From Ancylostoma caninum (taxonomy: Eukaryota > Nematoda > Chromadorea > Rhabditida > Ancylostomatidae): a stretch of DNA of 64,000 nt. Below the pieces are notes generated by a model that worked only from the letters and a program-made list of their open reading frames with translations, was not told where the DNA came from and searched no databases. The position numbers and the translations under genes are program-made. This document shows, one piece after another, positions 22,340 to 32,199 of this stretch. Where the stretch lies: contig JBAJFG010000347.1 of NCBI GenBank assembly GCA_037903475.1, positions 2,232,001 to 2,296,000 on the forward strand, written 5' to 3'. How positions within the stretch are numbered: the stretch's first letter is position 1; every line of letters starts with the position of its first letter.

Positions 22340-25300
22340 TCAAAGTTTAAGAATGTTGTAGAAGTATTTCGATTGTTGACGAGAACTCAATTTCTTGTCG
22401 CTGTCCACACCTACAAAATTTATTGATGCTGAAAGTATCTTTATCTTAAAATGGCTATGCGGCTCACATGCGAGCAGCCCCTCCATCATACAAATGTTTC
22501 GGCCCTTCATCTTCTTCTTGGGACCTGATTATCCTCGCCTGAAATTGGTTGTTTCGCCTGTTTCTCACTCTTGTGTGTTTACTGTAGTGTGAGTGTGGCG
22601 CGAATGTTCTCTAGGCGCACACAGTGTGCATGCGGTCCCGACGCGCAATTCAATGGAGTATCCACACGGCAACCGAAAGAACGCGACTTTAAAAACGTCA
22701 TTCTTCCCATCTCTAATTCATTTTTTGGCACTATTCCACTTGTTCTGCCCCAAAATCTCAAAATCAAAAATTTCCCTAAAACTTCGTCTAGTGGGGTTAT
22801 TTGACATGCTGATCACGAATATCACATTGATTTTGCACGGTAATCCCATTTGCGTAGGGTTATGGTAGGGTAAGGGTAAGTATGGTATCTCACAAAAACA
22901 CCTGAATTTTTGTCTACGGGGGTTTTTTGACATGCTGAGCACGAATATCATGCTCATTTTGCACCGTGACAACATTTGGGTAGGGTTATGGTGGGGTGAG
23001 GGTAAGTATACCTGCCGTAACCCTACCCAAATGGGGATACCGTGCAAAACCAATGTGATATTCGTGATCAGCATGTCAAAAAACCCCTGTGGACAAAAAT
23101 TCAGGCGTTTTTGTGAGATACCATACTTACCCTTACCCTACCGTAACCCTACCCAAATGGGGTTACCGTGCAAAATCATGTGATATTCGTGATCAGCATG
23201 TCAAATAACCCCCCTAGACGAAGTTTTAGGGAGATTTTTGATTTTGAGATTTTGGGGCAGAACAAGTGGAATAGTGCCCATTTTTTGAATCTTTTGTTCT
23301 CATGCAGAACTCCGCTCCTCCACCAACGCCTCACAAAGACACCTTCCTTTGCTTCCACTTTCTTATGCGTGTTGCACCATTTTTCCTTTCGTCTTACCAA
23401 TTCTATCATTGTAATAAAGTTATGAAAATAGTTGGTATCTCCCTGAATATTTGAAGATGGTCTTGCCCTATTACCCTGTTTTGGAATGCACCCCAGTGCG
23501 CGGATTTCACAGGGTTTCCAGGATTTCAGGACGGTACTGCTAGGGAGACCTGTGCCCTTCGCTAGCATTCTTGTAGCAAGCAGGTGAGACAGGGTTTACC
23601 AGGTTTCCAGGATGTATAGTATACGGAACAGGTCGGCCGGTCGACAACCTAACTGGGAAAGATACGCACAGACGTGCTATCATCACAGCCGAGAATGACG
23701 ATTCCGTGCGCAGTTTCACAGCATCACGGCCGCAGAGGCGAAACCTACCCTACGTTCTCACGAGCTGAGCAAGAAATATGTAACGACAGCGGGGTAGTAA
23801 GCTGGCTATCGATCTACAATTATTGTGGCTCCTCCCTCTGTATTAGGCTGTCGGGAAAGTTTTCACGGTTTTCGAAAGTGTGCTTTTTTAACCCCACGCT
23901 GCCTTACAGCAACCTATCTTTTGCACATGTAAGGAAGTCAGGTATGTGCGAGTTTATTGTTATCATTACCTGCAAACTCCTGAGCAATCCTTTCCAAGAA
24001 TATGGGACTTTCAAAACAGTACATTTGCGGCCTTTTAGTATACAGCTTGAAGTCTGATGAATCAGCAACCGCATCCAGTCGCCGTACTACTATCACTGTA
24101 TTTGGGGGACGGTCCAGTGGCCCAACGCACTGCGCAAGATTGGTCCAGACGCCATCGTGTTGGAGAGTTCAACCTCAATGTTTCTGCACGGTCGAGACGC
24201 GCATCTGGAGTCGACAATGGACGATTACAGCAGCTGGTAGATTCAGATCCAAGGCAAACTACGCGTGAAAAAACGCAAGTCTTGAATGTTCACTTTACCA
24301 CCATCGCCGATCACCTGCGTCAGTTGGGCAGGGTAAAAAAAATTATCACAGTGAGTGATCATGATCTGACCGGGTGCGATCTCCAGCAGCGTGCTGAAAT
24401 GACTACTGAATTGCCCTCGTACGGAAGTGTTCGAGACTAGCGAAGTCCATTTTCATAGCAGATGAGAAGTTGTGTCTGTATTTCAACACCAAGCGCCATC
24501 GACACTGAATTGACAAAGATGAGCAGCCTGAGCCGCAGCCGAAGACAGGTAATCACCCTCTGAAGGTTGTGGTCCCTGCTTGTTGTGACAGCAAAGGCAT
24601 CACCCTCTATGCGCTACTGGCACACGACACTGCCCTCACGCTAGACCTGTGCTATCAGCCATTCGTCCACATACTGAAAGAGCCGGATAGATTGGCCGCA
24701 AAAATAGCAGAAAAGAGTCCGAATCGCGGCCAGATTCGATTTTTACACAACGACATTCGTCCACATACTGAAAGAGTGACTTGCCAGCCAGAAGCTAACC
24801 GGCTTTGGTTGGGAAGTGCTGACTTTCCCAACGTACAGCCTTTACCTTGCGCCAAAAATATAACCACCTTCTCCTGTCCACTTCTAACGCAAGGTAGAGC
24901 GTTCAATAATGAAGATGACTTGGATCACTGGTTGGACAACTTTTCCGAGTCAATGCCAGAACTGTTTTTTGCCGAGGGCATCGAGAGGCTTTCCAAAAAT
25001 GATCGAAGAGTGGTAGGACGTAATGGTGGTTTATACATCTCTTAATCTGCTTTCCTGTTTTTGAAAAGCCAAGAAAATATGCTGTTCCGCGAGACCGCGA
25101 GAACTTTCCCGACAACCTAATATTATAGCGCCATTTATTTCAACAAGTTAATATAGCACATGAATGTCGAAAATCGCTAGTGTATGTCTGTAGATATGAC
25201 CCTTGAAATGGACAGCATTCGAATCAGTGCTGTTCTCTACCTTTTAAATGCTTAGCCACTGTTTCCGCTGCAATCTTCGTTCGAACTTTATTCCAAGATC

Positions 25301-25363
25301 CGACAAAATCCTTTCTCAGAGCTTCAGCAATCTCGTCTTCAAGATCTCCAGGTACTCCAGGGT
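22340..25363 (-). CDS. Unidentified gene, two candidate 3' exons
   Basis: Exon 25241-25363 (acceptor ACTACAG, donor AAAG|GTAGAG, phases 1 and 1) encodes a hydrophilic helical stretch, DLEDEIAEALRKDFVGSWNK then VRTKIAAETVAKHLK, which looks like real protein. A second exon at 22340-22410, acceptor TTTTGTAG, completes the split codon and reads VDSDKKLSSRQQSKYFYNIL to a TGA stop. The intron between them holds the dead mariner and a foldback repeat. Earlier exons should lie above 25363 but were not found. Function unknown. It is on the same strand as the ELO gene that ends about 830 bp upstream of it, so an operon is possible but unproven. Confidence 0.35.
22722..23283. repeat. Large palindromic repeat (foldback) with internal CACGAATATCA units
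   Basis: Two arms of about 270 bp are inverted around 23005: GTGGGGTTATTTGACATGCT… at the left, mirrored by …AGCATGTCAAATAACCCCCC at the right. Each arm contains two copies of the unit GACATGCTGATCACGAATAT followed by ATTTTGCACCG and GTAGGGTTATGG. The same unit type recurs at 30.6-31.4 kb. Confidence 0.75.
23843..25120 (+). mobile_element. Full-length but inactive mariner transposon
   Basis: 1,278 bp, the usual mariner length, with inverted ends starting TTAGGCTGTCGGGAAAGTTT and flanking TA. The transposase is spread over 24002-25045 in several frames: VDNGRLQQLVDSDPRQTTRE and FTTIADHLRQLGRVKK match the helix-turn-helix linker; ADEKLCLYF replaces the family's DE(K/S)W region; FLHNDIRPHTE stands where HDNARPH belongs; and the C-terminal segment from RAFNNEDDLDHWLDNF to RVVGRNGGLYIS is recognisable. 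Stops, frameshifts and lost catalytic aspartates make it dead. It lies between the two unidentified exons at 22340-22410 and 25241-25363. Confidence 0.9.
24002..25045 (+). pseudogene. Mariner transposase pseudogene
   Basis: At least two frameshifts are needed to follow the protein: 24002 onward in one frame, 24057-24440 in another, and 24569-25045 in a third, with a gap around 24440-24570 where IADEKLCLYF is readable. The DD34D-type catalytic motif is not preserved at its second and third positions. The decay suggests an old insertion. Confidence 0.85.
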
Positions 25364-25927
25364 CTGTAGTACGTTAACCAGCAAGCAAACAACGGTTAGG
25401 TTTCGTTATCCTATAGAGTACATAGATATTAGGAGACGCAGGAACCGGAGATTGATTTACGATCCAGGTCTCGCTTGAATATGCGTTCTCTTTTCATGTA
25501 TTCTTTTCGAAAATTTTACCACTTGCTTTCGTTCGAATTCCTTTTTGAGATGATGCTGTTCATCTTACACCGACTGGATTTTTTCCCGCCTTCGAGAAAA
25601 ATTCGTATCAATGCAACTTTTGAACTATGATATTTCATGAAACCTCGAACAGTGCTTCTCCTTAGCTTTGCAAAAGAAAGACGAACGCGACGCATCTATC
25701 ACCGTCGTTCCCTTATAACCACCTTTAAAAATGCATTCAAACATTTTGGGACACGTGTATTACTTCAACTACGCGAAACTGAATGTTCTGCATAATTTTT
25801 ACTTTTGTGTCTCCGTCTGTCTGGCTCAAAGCCTTCACTGCAAATTTCAGCAAATGTGCCTGAATCAATCGACTAAAGGCTATTTATTAAAATTCTAAAC
25901 TTTCAACTGGTATTTTGCAGTGCAAAA

Positions 25928-26030
25928 ATGCTACTCGAAAACATCAATGAAGAAGAGCTGATAAATACTCAAGTTCAACTTGAAATGAACAATATGCCTC
26001 TCAAGGAGATTGAAATCGTTTCAGCTTTAG
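25928..26030 (+). CDS. Candidate first exon on the plus strand, unidentified
   Basis: A strong TATTTTGCAG acceptor is followed seven bases later by ATG and an open, highly charged frame (MLLENINEEELINTQVQLEM), ending at TTTAG|GTCAGT. The acceptor so close to the ATG is the arrangement expected for SL trans-splicing in nematodes. No downstream exon was found, and the ELO gene lies immediately beyond on the opposite strand, so it may be spurious. No family recognised. Confidence 0.25.
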
Positions 26031-26189
26031 GTCAGTTACAGGGCGAACGACGCTTAGCGGCGGATCGAAGCGTCGAGCTCGTTTTTTCTCTTTTCTCTTT
26101 TTTGTTTTTTTTTTCAAGTTCATGGGTTTAGAAGACATCTAGTTGTATCATAATTGTTCATTATTTCTTTTTGACATATTTTCTACAAT

Positions 26190-29100
26190 TTATTCCTGCT
26201 TCTTCGACTTTTCAGCAATGAACTTCTTGCCGCCACCCTTGACGTATGACTGGAAGTAGAAGTTGGCGAACAGCACCACGTACGAGATTTCCATGATGAG
26301 ACAGCCCCTGAAAAGCGTTTTATCAACCAGGGAACATTATTGAGAGAGTGGTTAATGTTGTATGTAATGTTTATGGTGTACTTAATGCTGTGCCACATAG
26401 GTTGTTAAAGGAGTACTTCATTCGGCCGGTGTGTGTGGCACGGCATTAAATATCAAAAAAATCTTTTATCGCTGCCCAGGTTATCTAAAACAAAACATGT
26501 ACTCTGAATGTTGCGTTATGAAGAGGCCCAGGGATGGGGTCTCGCCTTCCTCCGAGAATGAGCAACATAAGAGGGAAAGAGGGGGTCTTGCACCTCTCAC
26601 GTGAGGAACTTCCAAAATTGTTTTAGGAATCGCGTCAAGTTCATTAATCACAGAGAGGTGCCCCAAAAATTTCTGGAAATTGTCTCTGTGATAAAATTAC
26701 TGGCGTTTTCACTTTAGTTACATCGTTTCGGACCCCTGTCCTCGGGAGTATTTCTAAAAATTTTTCAAGATTAATTTTTGAAACGAATAGGCTTACTGTC
26801 AACTTCATGTTCGGGAAAGTTCTTGAAGGTTGACTGGAGGAAATATGTTTTTTTAAAAAATATTTTTGATTATTCACACTTGAAATTGTTCTTAATTACT
26901 CTATCGATATTTGATATGCGCTCGTCCCAAACTGAACCAATCGCAGTTCTTCTTCCCAATCACCCCCCCCCCCCCCGTCTGCATCTCCGTACTCAATTGG
27001 TAGTATTAAATTGATTCCCAAATTTCCCAGTAAAGAAGCGGAAATTTCCATGAAGAATGGCTCCTTCGTTTGTCGGCCAGAATTTAGCGATAAAATTACT
27101 GAGTTTTCTTTCGTTTGGGTCCTCAAAGTGACGGAGACTCCAGTTTTTTACTCCCCCTTTCTCTCCCCCCCCCCCCGTTCATTCGCTTTTCCGCAGGCGA
27201 CACTGATTGAATTCTATAGCGAAATTCATGTTTTATTTTTGGTCATAGCAATATATATATAAACTCTCAAGTTTTCCAACGCAAGGACAACTATCACATC
27301 TCTCGTAGAACTGATTTTCGTCCCCCGCATTAATTTACTCATGGTTTACGCCTGAACGGGTGCTGAAGGTCAAGAATAGCTGCCACTAACCAGAAAACTT
27401 TGGGTGTGCTGTCGACTTTAACACCTTGGCTGACGAGGTAGCCCACATGGAACAGGATGAAGTGTGTGATGACGAACTGTAGGATCTGCATGGTTGTGAT
27501 GTTTCGTGCGACCCAAGCTGGTACTCTCACGCCATATGATCGCAACATGTAGTAGTTGGAATGAAGTATAAACTCTTTTTGTAAGAATCCGCTTCAATCT
27601 TCTCCTGGTTGAACTCACCCATACATAATGGAGTGTACAGTGAAATTCATCCATGTGATCCAGCTATTGTAAGCGATATCGTGCGAATACGAGCAGACAG
27701 CATAGTTGAGAGTCAGCACGTGATGATACCTTGGTGTCGTAGTCGTTGAAAAAAGGCCGTGATGACAGAAAATCGAATTCCGTGTCACTCACCAGTGCAG
27801 GAACAGCAACGGCTTCTTGCGGAGCACAATGAGGATCGTGTCTCCCAACTCGAGCACCTTGCTCATTACAAATAGGAAAGTGAACCATCCACTGATGCCA
27901 CTGAAGTAGTCACCAATGTGGGTGTACGATGCTGAAACGAGAGCAGATCTGCATTGTTGTGAGCACAGAGATGTTAAGATGTTTTACACAACTTACAGAC
28001 AAGTCCTCTGTAGTAGATTTCATAGAACAGGCCATAACCTGTGATGATACTACCAATCGTACTGAATATGGCTAACCAAGCATTCCAGAAATTCAGCGCT
28101 GCGGTGAGCTGAAAAATTAAACAAACATTAGCTTCTGCATGATAATCGTTCAGTATTTGTAGCTCTTTTTTACCAGTAAAAGTTAAATCTCATCACTCTT
28201 CTAGCACACGAAAAGACAATATATGCTCGCTGTGGCAACGACGTCTTAGTCTTGGAAGTCATAACCATTCAAATTTTCATTTTTTTCACTGTTTTTCATT
28301 GTTGTCTTGGCTCCGCCACCTGGAATGACCAGAGGAATTTTTCCACCCATTGTCGAACACGACCTCCTGAACCCATCTTCCAAACCGTTCTATAAATGTT
28401 CACTGAAGCATTTCGTAGCTGTTTAGATGGAAATCGCGGCACAGTCTATCATCTGTCATTCACCGCTCCTATTTAGTTTTACTTCACTTGGCAATTTTAT
28501 ATAGATTATCCTTAATTACGAGTCCACCATATTCTATTGGTTTATAATGAGTAGATAGCATTTATTAAACATCTATTTACCCGGTAGTGTAGTTAATAAC
28601 GAGTCATTGTAGCTACTGGAAAAAGCGAATAGATAAATCCGATCGTATGCGCTCGGACATAACTGATATCTCTCTTCTCTTTCTTTGGATCGGAACAGGG
28701 AGGAAGAAAGGATCGCTTCAGATATTCCAACAAGCTCATATTTGCATTTTTTAGGTGTGAAAGCAAAACGTTCTATAGTAATCGTTAACTATCCCGAACA
28801 CTTTTCCAGCTTGATAGCCTCAGCCTCAAGATATGATCTGAAAAAGAAATCTATCCTTAACACTCAAGAGTTTGCCTCAAAACTGTAACGATCCAATGCT
28901 AATATGGGCTCGCGATCCCGTAGTATATCAAGAGCATAACGAGGGTAAAATTTTTGTGAGGCTTTGCTAGTTTTCCCTCTTATACTGGTTCTACTTCCCT
29001 ATTGGTACAGCATACGTAACTGGCACAATCACTGCTAATTTATTAAAACCTGAAACCGTTCATTTGAGCAAATAGATTGTCCTTCAAAGGTATTGCATGC

Positions 29101-29722
29101 AGGGAATCCTAACAAGGACCACTCCGCGCGCCTGCCGCGATTGGCCAGAAATGAGTTTGGGTATTAGATGTCCGTAAACGTTTTATTGGAGGCACGAATG
29201 CTGCGATCTCTCATTCCAGGAAATAAGGCTTTTACCAATGCTATAAAAGTAGATTATTAGGATTATTAGGATGATCAGGTGTGACCTTAACGTTGATTTT
29301 ATTTAGTGGGTTTGTAGTGCGACAATCTCCATCCCTACTAATGTAGGCAAGCCTTTGTGCTAGTATCCTTGATGATGAGAAAGAGAAGTGTCTCAATTTG
29401 TAAGCAGAGCTTCGGCCAAGAATGACAGGGTCGAGCCAGCAAGTAATCTTTCACTCTTATGCAAAATGTTGGCTGTATGGCAGTAACGAACTGGATCGAA
29501 ATTTGCCTATTCTGCTGTATAACTATCACTTATAATATCAACAAAAAACTAACTGATTACCTGGAATGGCTTGAAGCTGCTCATTATCGCCTTGATGCTA
29601 AATATGACTACAACATAAACCATAGAGATGATGAACGCAGTCTTCTCGAAACTCCTCGTGTAGCTCTTCGCGTCCTCATAGCTGAACGGCGACGCGCTGA
29701 CGACCTCAAGAAAAGAGGGCAT
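26190..29722 (-). CDS. ELO-family very-long-chain fatty acid elongase (3-ketoacyl-CoA synthase), complete
   Basis: Six exons (29561-29722, 27997-28108, 27793-27931, 27619-27729, 27391-27555, 26190-26307) give 268 residues, the normal ELO length. The family catalyses the condensing step of fatty acid elongation in the ER membrane. Diagnostic motifs are present: LELGDTILIVLRKKPLLFLH, the HWYHH histidine box, MNFTVHSIMY followed by YYMLRS, ITTMQILQF and ISYVVLFANFYFQSY, with several hydrophobic helices. The C-terminus KSKKQE fits a KKxx-type ER retrieval signal. The ATG is two bases after a TCTTTAG acceptor (29725), consistent with SL trans-splicing. An AATAAT follows the stop by about 25 bases. 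The intron 27556-27618 ends in TTCCAA rather than CAG. Which of the nematode elo genes it matches cannot be decided here. Confidence 0.92.
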
Positions 29723-29724
29723 AC

Positions 29725-29745
29725 CTAAAGAGTACTAGTAAAATT
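29725..29745 (-). promoter_or_regulatory. Possible SL trans-splice acceptor of the ELO gene
   Basis: A pyrimidine-rich tract ending CTCTTTAG lies two bases before the predicted ATG with no upstream coding exon seen, the usual position for spliced-leader addition in nematodes. It could instead be an ordinary acceptor after a 5' UTR exon. Confidence 0.4.
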
Positions 29746-30590
29746 GATCGATTTTCCACGCCAGCAAAGAGGATCACGGATGTAAGTGTGTTTTCTCGAA
29801 AAGGAACGCTTAGAACGAGCTGATAACATTGCAGCGGCAGTTTATATGTGTGATGTTATCAGCGCCTTTTCGGTGGTGCGATGGACAGATGTTCTGCGAG
29901 TAGGCAAACTCGTCGCCGTTTTCGACGATCACTTGATGGGAACCCCCGCCAGCAGACGCGACCGAGCAACGATCACAGACCCTCGTTCGCTGCACCTTGT
30001 TTGATGCTCGGAAGACTCGGGTGAAGCTACTGGAGGGTTTATTTGTACTGCAGAAAGAGGAACTCTTTTTCAGTGGTACTTTATCCTCTGCATTTTGTCC
30101 CACTGATACCCGTGCGTCGGAATTAACCTTCCAGAACAACACATACATGAAAGGTCGAATTGGCTTTATGACCTTCACTGTCAGGGCGGCATGTCTGTAA
30201 TCCTAATTTGAAATGCTGTTTTGAGATGAGATAGGTTCAACTGATGAGTTTTGATACTAATCTTGGCTGCTCGTTTGTTCAATAGTTGTTCTCGTGAACT
30301 ACTTTTCTAGGAATACCGATAGCATTCTTCTGCCATTGAGTAGGATCAATTAAGGTTGATTGTTCTGGAGTTTTTTTTTCATTTTGCTTCCTTTTCCTCA
30401 GTGATGAGAACAACACTCGGAGAGATCCTATTCCTTGTTCGATTCCTTAGAAAAATGGTGTCAAACCATGTACATCTTCTTTCTTATATTTTCCAATTGC
30501 TTCCTTATTTTATTCGAGCAAAGAGTCACAGCACAGATAAATGGGTATTTCTAGTCACTTACTCATTGTGAGAAGTTAACCCATAACGGA
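29746..30590. other. Stretch upstream of the ELO gene, no gene recognised
   Basis: A 122-codon open frame lies on the minus strand at 29810-30178, but it shows no domain, no splice context and no hydrophobic signal, so I do not call it. The ELO promoter should be in this stretch; no clear element is visible. Confidence 0.4.
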
Positions 30591-30599
30591 CAATACGAC

Positions 30600-31420
30600 C
30601 CACCGGTGGGTCGTATCCGTTTTATCCCTTTTTCTTAGGTGGAACTCCCCCACATTCTGCCCCTTGGGGTTATTCTACCCGCTGAACACGGAAATGGCAT
30701 CCATTTTGTACCGTAATTGCGATACTGTAAGATTACTGTAGTCATACTGTAGATACTGTTGATGTATTTTCTCACAGCATCCACAGCAAATTTGACTTTG
30801 GGGTTACATGACGTGCTGAACGTAAATACGCCATCAGTCCTGCACCGTAGAGCAGTACTCTAAAGCTACTGTGGCGTTATCGTATGGTTACTGTGGGCAT
30901 ACTGTAGATGCATTTTATTCACCAAATTCAGTGAAACTTTGGCAAGTGGGGTTATTTGACATGCTGAGTACGAAATTGGCATCCATTTTTTACCATAGCG
31001 CAGTGCAGTAGGGCTACCGTAGGCATACTGTAGATGCATTTTGTTCACCAAATTCAGTGAAACTTTGGCAGGTGGGGGTTTCTGACATGCTGAACACGAG
31101 TTTGAGATCCATATTCGAGATAGGTGCCATATTCGCGTTCAGATTGTTAGATATCTCCAGTGTCGGGCAAATTCTGATGAAAAACCTTCCCCACAGTCCA
31201 TACAGTATGGTTACAGTAACTCTGCAGTGAAGCGATACGGTAGACAATGGATTTCGTATTCTTAATCTGTATTTGAAATAACCCTCCTGCGCAAATTTTG
31301 GCTGAATTCTGATAGAAAAAGGTCTTTCTACAGTTTCTACAGTATACATACAGTAACACTACAGAAGTGCTTTAACGAGTAAAATGATGGCATAATTGTG
31401 ATCAGCATGGCAAATATGCC
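30600..31420. repeat. Minisatellite-like region of GCTGAACACG / TACTGTAGATGC units
   Basis: Units of about 120 bp recur with GGGGTTATTTGACATGCTGA, GGCATCCATTTT, CATACTGTAGATGCATTTT and CACCAAATTCAGTGAAACTT; the best pair is at 30895-31075. From about 31140 the pattern reverses (CAGTATGGTTACAGTAAC). It is related to the units inside the 22.7-23.3 kb palindrome. No coding capacity. Confidence 0.65.
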
Positions 31421-31791
31421 CTGATTCTCACAAACTCACTTTGGTCCAAAGTGACCCTGAGCGGAAAATCTGCGTTGTCGCGAATGTGAAGTAAAAGGCA
31501 CCTAATCTGAGAGCATGAAGTGATCGATTAGTAAGGATAATATGAAGAACACAGTCAACGTCCCTATGATTTTTGCACTAGCCGGTTTCGGGGCTTGAAC
31601 TAGACCGGAAGTGCAGCTTCCTGTTCCGCTTATTTTCCCGATCTCATCCACTGAAAAGCATAGACGGGAGTCGAGGGGGTTGTGTTGAGTTCGGAATTCC
31701 ATAGGCATACAATGTGCTCTAAGGTACTCTAAGTAAAAGCGGCTTTTTTGGAAAAGTCTTATAGTTTCCAGATAACACCTGACATACGCAC

Positions 31792-32107
31792 GTGTGATTG
31801 ATAAGTGCTCGGATAATTTGATGTATACAGGAATCGAATTGGTGTTCTCCCAGCATTTGAAATGCAGGAGGACTCGAAAGACAACCTCGATACGATGGCC
31901 ATTGACATGGACCGAGGGCGAAGAGCAGCATCTCATGAGTCCAACATATTCCTGCATTCGCGTAAATAAACGTCTGAACTCTATTCTGCCATTCGATTCG
32001 ATGACGAACTCCATTTACAGTACAATGTCGAAAAAGTAGGGTGATTGCAGCCCAATCTTTCTTCTTTTTCAAGAACCCAGAATTCATCTCACAACATTTG
32101 CAGGATC
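31792..32107 (-). CDS. Cysteine-rich exon of an unidentified protein
   Basis: A 316-bp exon bounded by TTCTGCAG and CAC|GTGCGT is open for 104 codons, with bases left over at both ends in a consistent phase. It has at least eight cysteines (SCKCCE, FRHC, GICWTHEMLLFALGPC, YRGCLSS, FDSCIHQIIRALINHT), suggesting a disulphide-rich secreted or extracellular domain. A following exon may begin at 31728 (TLEHIVCLWNSELNTTPS in phase after the second AG), or in another frame one ending in a hydrophobic tail (IIGTLTVFFILSLLIDHFML). I could not decide which, nor find a signal-peptide exon. Family not recognised. Confidence 0.45.
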
Positions 32108-32199
32108 CTGCAGAATGAGGAATGGAGTACATTCTCCGAACTGTTTTCGTTCAAAGCATCTTCGTTACTTTTTCGAAGTGTTTATTTACTTTGTCTGGG

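Noticed and set aside
22718..23183. 118-codon minus and 83-codon plus frames
   Set aside because: Lie wholly within the palindromic repeat and translate its repeated units.
31502..32014. 170-codon minus frame ending in a hydrophobic tail
   Set aside because: Crosses the cysteine-rich exon in another frame; the splice-bounded exon 31792-32107 explains the coding signal better, and only the last part may be a real alternative exon.
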